A stretch of DNA of 64,000 bases from Thermogladius calderae 1633 (GTDB lineage Archaea > Thermoproteota > Thermoprotei_A > Sulfolobales > Desulfurococcaceae). How positions within the stretch are numbered: the first letter of the stretch is position 1; every line of letters begins with the position of its first letter. A program made the position numbers and the translations under genes. The stretch is from the NCBI RefSeq assembly GCF_000264495.1, contig NC_017954.1, positions 248,001 through 312,000 of the forward strand, in the 5' to 3' direction. Shown here piece by piece: positions 58,466-64,000 of this stretch. The notes under the pieces are model-generated. The model ran no database searches, was not told the DNA's origin, and worked only from the letters and a program-made list of their open reading frames with translations.

Positions 58466-58729
58466 ATGGGGTTAGTAGAGTTCGTCAGAGACGTTACAGC
58501 CCAGGTCGTCGTAGTAGCCTGGGCTCTCTTCTTCTTGTCTTGGGTTGTAGGTTGGGCTCTCAAAGGTCTCCCCATACCGCTCACGAGGGTCAAGAAGATA
58601 GGCGAGAGGATACTGGAGGACGGTGTTTGGGCAGCCTTTTGGCTAGCTGTGGGTAGTAGCGTGTTCGCGCTCGTGTCGTACATAGCGTCCTCGGTGTACC
58701 AGCCCCTGCCTCCACCGCCCAGCCCGTAG
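58466..58729 (+). CDS. cedA1: CedA1-like small membrane (pilin-like) protein
   Basis: The protein has 87 residues from ATG 58466 (89 from TTG 58460). Two membrane helices (about residues 10-32 and 55-78) are joined by the loop K-G-L-P-I-P-L-T-R-V-K-K-I-G. In Ced systems CedA1 is the VirB2-like pilin of the DNA-import apparatus. The loop and the start of helix 2 are matched at the N-terminus of the next gene product (CedA). The Pro-rich C-terminus ends 8 nt before ATG 58738. First gene of the operon. Assigned from size, topology and operon context. Confidence 0.7.
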   Translation: MGLVEFVRDVTAQVVVVAWALFFLSWVVGWALKGLPIPLTRVKKIGERILEDGVWAAFWLAVGSSVFALVSYIASSVYQPLPPPPSP

Positions 58730-58737
58730 GTGTCTAA

Positions 58738-60099
58738 ATGGACCTACTGTACCTAGCATACTACCTCTCGGTCTTGACGTACTTCATAGGTGCCGCGTTG
58801 AAGGGTCTCCCCATACCACTGTCCTCCGTCAAGAAGGTCGGGCAAAGACTCATGGTTGACGGAGTGTTCTCGGCTTTCATGGTCTTTAGCTACAAGGCGC
58901 TAGTCTTCAGCATCTCCTACCTCAGCACGGTCATCGGGGCAGACTGGAGGCTGTTGAACGAGTGGTATGTTGCGGAGTCAGCCTCGTTAATGTCCCTCTT
59001 CGTGTTACTGAAGACCATAGGCTTCCTGTACAGCAAAGTAGGGCTCGGGTTCTTAGCCTCGGGCCTAATATCCCCCATGGTTAGCCTACTCGTAGACGTC
59101 CTCGTCACGATCACCGTCTTCTACCTGGCTGTAAAGGCGATATATCTCACGGCTAAGACGATGATCGCCGTCGGCATTCTGCTATACTCTATACCTTTTA
59201 GGCTGACGAGACCGGCAGGAGCCGTACTCATATCCCTCCCGATAGTGTTTACAGTTGGTGCCCCCCTCCTCCCAAACTTCGTTGCGATGTTCTCGACCTT
59301 CAACCCGCCAGACAACTTTGTCCAGGCTCAGCCAGCGTACATAAGACTGTTCGACTACCTAAACCAGCCTATCGCTTACTACGTCGTAAACGCGAGCGAC
59401 GCTAACGGCGACCAGCTCTACATGTACTTGAGCGATTCGAGCGGTCTCGTCAACGCTACTTCCATGGAGAGGTGGATCCCTCCGGGATACCAGAGGCTCG
59501 ACTTCTTGTTGCCGGGCTCGAAGTATTCTGAAGAGGCCAACGTCACGAGTAGCGGGGGTATAGTGAACCTGACCTTCCGGGTCCCAAACATTATAAAAAT
59601 AGACATGAACACTCTAGTCTACTATAATAATGATGAAGCGGTCGTCGAGTCTGTTGATAGGGCGGGCAACACCTTCACCGTGTTATTCAACGTGTTGTAC
59701 AATACGAAGATCTACCTTGTTTACGAGTCGTCTAGTACGCTACATGTGTGGTTCGATAACGCTACTGGCCAGGGCTACACTGTTTCATTTTATTGGTTCA
59801 ACGTCGGTTTCAAGGCACTAGTGATAAGTCTCAACCCAGGACTACATAATCTCACCATTCAAGTGGTTAACGTAGTGGCGTCGAAGCCTAATGTAAGTGA
59901 GGTGTACTACTTCGAGAAAGTCGCTGAGAGCGGTTCAACCCTCTCCTTGGCCATCGGCGCTGTCTCTGTAAAGTTCTTCACTCTCCTAGTCCTACCCGTT
60001 GTGTACATATTTGTACTCGTGACAGCCACCCTCGGTTTAGCCAGGATACTCGGTGGGGTTGAGGCCAGGATATCCAGGCTATTGGTGCTAGGGCCTTGA
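58738..60099 (+). CDS. cedA: CedA-like polytopic membrane channel protein
   Basis: The 453-residue protein has about six membrane helices in residues 1-185, a long extracellular beta-rich part with N-glycosylation sequons (about 190-400), and a final membrane helix pair near 405-445. In Sulfolobus CedA is the channel (VirB6-like) of the crenarchaeal DNA-import system. The N-terminal segment A-L-K-G-L-P-I-P-L-S-S-V-K-K-V-G repeats the loop of CedA1. AGGTG upstream of ATG 58738; the stop overlaps cedA2. Confidence 0.75.
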   Translation: MDLLYLAYYLSVLTYFIGAALKGLPIPLSSVKKVGQRLMVDGVFSAFMVFSYKALVFSISYLSTVIGADWRLLNEWYVAESASLMSLFVLLKTIGFLYSKVGLGFLASGLISPMVSLLVDVLVTITVFYLAVKAIYLTAKTMIAVGILLYSIPFRLTRPAGAVLISLPIVFTVGAPLLPNFVAMFSTFNPPDNFVQAQPAYIRLFDYLNQPIAYYVVNASDANGDQLYMYLSDSSGLVNATSMERWIPPGYQRLDFLLPGSKYSEEANVTSSGGIVNLTFRVPNIIKIDMNTLVYYNNDEAVVESVDRAGNTFTVLFNVLYNTKIYLVYESSSTLHVWFDNATGQGYTVSFYWFNVGFKALVISLNPGLHNLTIQVVNVVASKPNVSEVYYFEKVAESGSTLSLAIGAVSVKFFTLLVLPVVYIFVLVTATLGLARILGGVEARISRLLVLGP

Positions 60100-60254
60100 G
60101 GAGGCTAGAAGGCGCCCTAGTGATAATGACCCTCCTAGTCCTTCTCATGAGCCTAGTAGAGGAGCCTGTCCTCCCCAGTTTACTGGTCTATCTAGGCGTG
60201 GTAATACTCGTAGCCTTGTTGGTGTTTATCTTTGGTAGGTCTGAGAGGAATTAG
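60096..60254 (+). CDS. cedA2: CedA2-like small two-helix membrane protein
   Basis: TTG 60096 overlaps the cedA stop by 4 nt, and the 52-residue frame ends at TAG 60252-60254, inside the start of cedB. It has two hydrophobic helices (about residues 8-20 and 28-46) separated by E-E-P-V-L-P, and a basic tail. Size, topology and place match the small CedA2-type component. It is too short to appear in ordinary ORF lists. Confidence 0.6.
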   Translation: MRRLEGALVIMTLLVLLMSLVEEPVLPSLLVYLGVVILVALLVFIFGRSERN

Positions 60255-61872
60255 AGGCCTGTTCAGCAGGCAGTCTAATAACCGGGAGGTACGTGTCGAC
60301 CCACCAGACGTGTACTTCGTTAGCAGGGACAAGGTCGTCGGGTTCAGGTACCTAGTAGCGGACGAGATGGACTTCGACGTAAGGGGCTTGAGCCCCTCAA
60401 GGCTTTACGACAATGTCGAGAGGCTAGCCTCAGTCATCGATAAGCTACCCCACGGTAGCGAAGTAAAGCTGGTAAAGACGCAGCTCGACTTGTCCTCGTA
60501 TGCTAGAAAAATTGAGAACGAGATGGCTAACTTGAGAGCGTCGTTGGAGTTGACGAGCGAGCCGCACATAAAGGCGAGGCTTGAGACCAGGTTGGAGACT
60601 CTCAGCGAGCTCTACAGGCTGATCGTGGAGGGTAGACCTCTTCTAAGGCTGTCTCTCGTAGTGAAGATACGCGTGGAGGTGAAGTCCATCGAGGAGGCTA
60701 GGCAAATACTATCCTACCACTCCTCCATGGTATCGAACATTCTCCGCTCTAGCCTGGGCCTGAAAGTCAGGGAGGCTAAGAGAGAGATCGAGAAGATACT
60801 AGCTTACGAGACCGGGTCGACGAGTGAGCTGAGTATACGAACGTTTGTTGGGCCTATGAGCGCAGTGGCCCCTATACTCCCTATACCGGCTGTCAAGAGG
60901 CCCAAGTTAGACTACGACAACGCCGTGGTTCTTGGAGTAGAAATCGAGGAGAACACCCCGGTGCTCGTGCCTACCGACTTGCTTACTAAACACATGCTAG
61001 TTATCGGTCCCACGGGCCGAGGTAAGACGACACTCTTGGCCAACCTGCTCCAGGTATTCGCCTCCCTGGGAACCGGTATCTTCCTTGGAGTGGACTTCAA
61101 GGGAGATCTGGCCTCGTACTTAGAGGGGGGAATCGCTAAGGTAGTCGAGCCCAGGGAGTACCCCCTCTCTATTAGGAGCCTAGCTAGTGGGGGTCTAGAG
61201 GTCAAGAGCCTTATAACCGATATCTTGTCCTCGTCGCTACAAGTACCGAGGGACAGTCTCGTCGAGTCGGTGGAGTACGTCTACTCTCTCTTGACAGACG
61301 ACCGTTTAGAGGGCGGTATCAGGGCGGACGTACTGCCGCTAATCGAGTTACTTAGGGGCGAGGCGTCCAGCAGTAATCTACGCGAGTTGATCCTGGGAGA
61401 CAATGTCCTCGTAAATCTGGGTGGTTATGGCTACGCGTACCAGACAGCTTACGGTCTCTCACTCTTGTACCTGGCCAAGGACGCGCTCTTTAAGAGAACC
61501 ACAAGCGAGCTGAGACTGCTCGTCGTCGACGAGGCGTGGAGGGTAAGCAGGTCCAGACTCGTAGTAGAGCTGTTCAAAGAGGGGAGGAGTAGAAGTGTTG
61601 GCGTAGTTCTATCCACTCAGAACCCCGGGGACATCCCCAGGGAGGTCTTCGAGAACGCTCACCTAATAGTAGTCTTTGGGTCACCTAACGAGAAGTACGC
61701 TCGAACCGTCGCGGAACTCCTCGGGCTAGAGTACGACGCCCTGTCTAAGAAGCTTGGTCGGCTCGGTGTCGGCGAAGCGGTGCTTCTAAATACCTTAGAC
61801 CCTCACCCGGTAGTATTTAAGGTCAGAAACCCGGTGCAGAAAAACAGTAGTGATGAGCGGCGAGCATCCTGA
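60232..61872 (+). CDS. cedB: CedB-like HerA/VirB4-family ATPase
   Basis: The 546-residue ATPase has Walker A G-P-T-G-R-G-K-T-T (about residues 258-266), D-F-K-G-D (HerA/VirB4-type), Walker B L-L-V-V-D-E-A-W-R and the Q-N-P-G-D-I-P sensor. About 240 N-terminal residues contain coiled-coil helices (about 75-145) in place of a HAS barrel. In Ced systems CedB powers DNA uptake. TTG 60232 overlaps cedA2 by 23 nt. Last gene of the operon. Confidence 0.85.
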   Translation: MVGLRGIRGLFSRQSNNREVRVDPPDVYFVSRDKVVGFRYLVADEMDFDVRGLSPSRLYDNVERLASVIDKLPHGSEVKLVKTQLDLSSYARKIENEMANLRASLELTSEPHIKARLETRLETLSELYRLIVEGRPLLRLSLVVKIRVEVKSIEEARQILSYHSSMVSNILRSSLGLKVREAKREIEKILAYETGSTSELSIRTFVGPMSAVAPILPIPAVKRPKLDYDNAVVLGVEIEENTPVLVPTDLLTKHMLVIGPTGRGKTTLLANLLQVFASLGTGIFLGVDFKGDLASYLEGGIAKVVEPREYPLSIRSLASGGLEVKSLITDILSSSLQVPRDSLVESVEYVYSLLTDDRLEGGIRADVLPLIELLRGEASSSNLRELILGDNVLVNLGGYGYAYQTAYGLSLLYLAKDALFKRTTSELRLLVVDEAWRVSRSRLVVELFKEGRSRSVGVVLSTQNPGDIPREVFENAHLIVVFGSPNEKYARTVAELLGLEYDALSKKLGRLGVGEAVLLNTLDPHPVVFKVRNPVQKNSSDERRAS

Positions 61873-61953
61873 GTAGTGATGTGTGCGGTCGTATCTGACG
61901 GTAAAAGGGTTTAATAGGCGACTCTGCGTGTCTCTCTAGCTTGGGTGATACAG

Positions 61954-62067
61954 GTGGGAGGTAAGCAGAGGACTACCATATTTATGACTAAAGAGAGGAA
62001 GTCGTCGAGCGAGAAGAAGCCCAAGCCCGAGGAGAAACCTGAGAAGGGTAAAGAGAAGGGTAAGTAG
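61954..62067 (+). CDS. 37-residue Lys-rich small protein
   Basis: GTG 61954 to TAG 62065-62067 encodes V-G-G-K-Q-R-T-T-I-F-M-T-K-E-R-K and then a Lys/Glu/Pro/Ser-rich tail. The first residues resemble the M-G-G-K-K start of ribosomal protein S25e, but the winged-helix body of S25e (over 100 aa) is absent. The stop is two bases before TTG 62070 of the SPOUT methyltransferase gene, implying one transcript. It may be a short ribosome-associated protein or a truncated gene. Confidence 0.45.
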   Translation: MGGKQRTTIFMTKERKSSSEKKPKPEEKPEKGKEKGK

Positions 62068-62069
62068 GT

Positions 62070-62894
62070 TTGGGGAATGCTGTTCACGTCGTTCTTCCCT
62101 CGAGTGTTTTAACAGTAGAACCCCCTGGGCTGTCTAGGCTTCTCAAAGCCTACCAGATACTGAGGTACACCTCGATATTCGGTGTGGAGAAGGCGGTTTT
62201 CTTCAAAGACTTCTCGACCAGCGAAAGAGACCACGGGACTGCGAGGGCCTTTATAGAGAAGGTCTGGAACTACTATAAGACACCCCCTTATCTGAGAAGG
62301 AAACTGATCCCGATCGACAGGGATCTGAGAGGCGTGGGGATATTACCGCCTCTTAGGTTGGAGTCCTTTCACGTGTCCAAGAGACCGTATACAGGGCAGG
62401 TGAGACCCGCGCTAGTCAAGCGTTCAGCGGATGGCTGTTTTGCCGACATAGGAGTCGGAGAGGACTTCGCCGTCGAAGGAGAGTGTAGAGAGGGAGTTCG
62501 GCAGGTGAGAGTAGTAGACCCAGTTAAAAAGGTAGTGGAGTTGACGGAGACAAAACTCTACACGGGTCCAGAGACCGCTTTTAAAAACTCACTGAGGGAA
62601 GTATTAGAGGAGTACGCTGGAAAGAGCTTTCTACTCGCTACCGACAGGAGAGGACGGGTACCGTCCCTAGTAACCGATGCTAAGAGAATGTCGGGTAAAA
62701 AAGTCGTAGTCCTACTCGGGTCTCCGAGCCACGACCTCTTCGAAATGTCTGTGGCCGAAGGCTTCAACCTGAGGATGTTCGTCGACGACGTGTGGAACAC
62801 GATACCTGGCCAGAAAGTTGTTACCGTGAGAACAGAGGAGGCTCTAATCATAACCCTTGGAATAGTCAATATGCTATTGGCCTCGACCACGTGA
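62070..62894 (+). CDS. SPOUT-family RNA methyltransferase (COG2106/DUF171)
   Basis: The 274-residue protein has a SPOUT knot at the C-terminus (V-V-V-L-L-G-S-P-S-H-D-L-F-E and T-V-R-T-E-E-A-L-I-I-T-L-G) and an inserted OB-like domain (about 95-165). The N-terminus (L-P-S-S-V-L-T-V-E ... L-K-A-Y-Q-I-L-R-Y) fits this family, which lies before the ribosomal protein L3 gene in many archaea. Substrate RNA is not known from sequence. Confidence 0.85.
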   Translation: MGNAVHVVLPSSVLTVEPPGLSRLLKAYQILRYTSIFGVEKAVFFKDFSTSERDHGTARAFIEKVWNYYKTPPYLRRKLIPIDRDLRGVGILPPLRLESFHVSKRPYTGQVRPALVKRSADGCFADIGVGEDFAVEGECREGVRQVRVVDPVKKVVELTETKLYTGPETAFKNSLREVLEEYAGKSFLLATDRRGRVPSLVTDAKRMSGKKVVVLLGSPSHDLFEMSVAEGFNLRMFVDDVWNTIPGQKVVTVRTEEALIITLGIVNMLLASTT

Positions 62895-62985
62895 CGCCCA
62901 GATGGTGGTCCTGACCTAGCTCGCTAGGAGGTCATCTTTAAAACCTTGTCTAAGTGTTTACATTGAGTAGCCTGGGGTATGCTTA

Positions 62986-64000
62986 ATGGGTCATAGAAAA
63001 CTAGAAGCGCCGAGACACGGGAGCCTAGGTGTAAGGCCGAGGAAGAGGGCTAGCGAGCTATCAGTACGTGTAAGGACTTGGCCCGCCAAGACGTGGATCG
63101 AGCTACTCGAGGAAAGATACGGGAGCGAAGTCGAGAAACTCAATGTCGTTAAAAGACCCACGCTACTAGCGTTCCCTGTATACAAGGCCGGTATGACCCA
63201 TGCTATGGTCGTAGAGGACAGGCCCCACACGCCTTTAACAGGTAAACCCGTCTTTACACCTGTCACAGCATTAGACGCCCCGCCTATAGTGGTTTTAGGT
63301 CTGAGGACATACGTCTCCGAGAACGGCTCTTTGAAGACCTACGGAGAGGCGTGGAGAAGCCCTGTTAACGCTGTTGCCGAAGTCTTCGAGAAGTTTTACA
63401 AGGACAACCCGTTCTTCAAGGACGCGGCAACCAAGGACATTGTGAGAAAGTACCTCTCTGGTTTAAGGAAGGTCAACCACGGCCTAGTCAAACCGGACCC
63501 GAGCGGTGAGTACGGGTTTAAGTTTATTGAGACGGACTACGAGAGCAGGTTGAAGCAGATCTTGACGGGTGACGTGAAGGCCGTCAGCCTGATCGTCTCG
63601 ACTATACCGGTTCTCTCGGGAATCGGCAAGAAGAAGCCCGAGATCTTCGAGATCAGAGTAGGGGGTGGGAAGATCGACGAGATAACCTCGTACGCCGAAA
63701 AGGTAACCGGAGGGTACGTGAGCGTCACAGACGTCTTCATCGAGGGCCAGCTCGTCGACGTTATAGGCGTAACTAAGGGGAAGGGCTTCCAGGGCGTTAT
63801 AAAGAGGTTTGGTGTAAAGGAGCTACCCAGGTGGCACAAACACAGGAAGGGTAGTAGAAAGATCGGTGCCAGGAGCCCGGGCTTCGGCACGATGAGCGAG
63901 CCGCCTCAAGCAGGCCAAACGGGGTTCCACAGGAGGACGGAGTTGAATAAGCGGATACTCAAGATCGGCGCGAGCGGTCTCGAGGTAGTGCCGAAGGGCG
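62986..64000 (+). CDS. rpl3: 50S ribosomal protein L3 (3' end outside the window)
   Basis: The 338 codons shown run off the right edge. Markers are the N-terminal [18 protein letters not shown], the conserved loop [13 protein letters not shown] and R-S-P-G-F-G-T-M. L3 lines the peptidyl-transferase centre with its long loop. Archaeal L3 is about 340-360 residues, so only a few codons are missing. It begins the usual L3-L4-L23-L2 ribosomal operon. Confidence 0.96.
   Translation, partial: MGHRKLEAPRHGSLGVRPRKRASELSVRVRTWPAKTWIELLEERYGSEVEKLNVVKRPTLLAFPVYKAGMTHAMVVEDRPHTPLTGKPVFTPVTALDAPPIVVLGLRTYVSENGSLKTYGEAWRSPVNAVAEVFEKFYKDNPFFKDAATKDIVRKYLSGLRKVNHGLVKPDPSGEYGFKFIETDYESRLKQILTGDVKAVSLIVSTIPVLSGIGKKKPEIFEIRVGGGKIDEITSYAEKVTGGYVSVTDVFIEGQLVDVIGVTKGKGFQGVIKRFGVKELPRWHKHRKGSRKIGARSPGFGTMSEPPQAGQTGFHRRTELNKRILKIGASGLEVVPKG

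Noticed and set aside
1-64000. CRISPR array, insertion sequence or integrated virus
   Set aside because: No regularly spaced repeats, transposase, integrase or long terminal inverted repeats were seen. Att-type duplications next to the three tRNA genes were looked for and not found by eye.

Overview
This window is chromosomal DNA of a hyperthermophilic archaeon of the Thermoproteota (Crenarchaeota), most likely of the Desulfurococcales. The reasons are the crenarchaeal-type gene set (an Rpo8/RpoG-like RNA polymerase subunit, TFE, Elf1 and MBF1 with archaeal features, a Dpo2-type inactivated family B polymerase, a Ced-type DNA-import cassette, topoisomerase VI, a thermosome, SmAP3, archaeosine tRNA modification), a lone 5S rRNA gene, an intron-containing tRNA, frequent GTG/TTG starts, and a G+C content that looks to be in the mid-fifties percent by eye. 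The species is not determinable from the sequence alone. Genes are dense, often overlapping by 4 nt. I see no CRISPR array, insertion sequence or prophage.

Layout. 1-5.7 kb is the least orderly part: a 5S rRNA gene, long stretches without clear genes, a PAS/DUF438-type gene remnant with a second partial copy 1.9 kb away, a frameshifted membrane-anchored gene, and a Thr-rich surface protein. 5.7-9.2 kb holds central carbon genes (pyruvate kinase, triosephosphate isomerase, bifunctional FBP aldolase/phosphatase) and an intron-bearing tRNA-Thr. 9.2-12.5 kb holds translation and ribosome functions (RLI1/ABCE1, S17e, Cgi121), a zinc-ribbon protein and a 27-codon Trp/Glu micro-gene. 12.6-16.1 kb: S-adenosylhomocysteine hydrolase, a CAU tRNA, thioredoxin reductase, aldo/keto reductase. 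16.1-20.3 kb is a reverse-strand information-processing operon (MBF1, HflX, Trm56, TFE, a C5-cytosine methyltransferase). 20.3-24.9 kb combines proteasome functions (PAN, PAC2) with a split archaeosine transglycosylase and SmAP3. 25-28.5 kb: Rpo8, a HerA-like ATPase pair, thermosome. 28.6-36.8 kb: tryptophanase-like lyase, the three-gene dpo2 cassette (RadA-like protein, small protein, inactivated PolB), a ferritin-like protein, topoisomerase VI A and B. 36.9-40.1 kb: type IV pilus cassette. 40.1-48.4 kb: RtcB ligase, HisRS, structural splicing-endonuclease subunit, MtnA, a polytopic-membrane HerA-like ATPase, PCNA. 48.5-51.5 kb: a 2-oxoacid:ferredoxin oxidoreductase operon. 51.5-58.3 kb: SecG, MazG, GGGP synthase, Elf1, SWIM protein, tRNA-Pro, Lhr helicase, PAPS-reductase-family protein. 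58.4-61.9 kb: Ced-type operon (cedA1-cedA-cedA2-cedB). 61.9 kb to the end: start of a ribosomal protein operon (SPOUT methyltransferase, L3).

How the genes fit together. tRNA splicing is represented three times (an intron-bearing tRNA, an EndA-like structural subunit, RtcB ligase). DNA damage and exchange functions are also concentrated here: the dpo2 cassette, a pilus cassette and a Ced-type importer, which in Sulfolobales belong to the DNA-damage response. Proteasome activation may be divided between PAN, which lacks a C-terminal HbYX motif, and the neighbouring PAC2 protein, which has one. Three points matter most for re-annotation: non-canonical starts for tpiA (CTG) and the tryptophanase-like gene (ATT), micro-genes easily missed (11684-11767, 60096-60254, 61954-62067), and a shared sequence motif linking the CedA1 pilin-like protein to the N-terminus of CedA.
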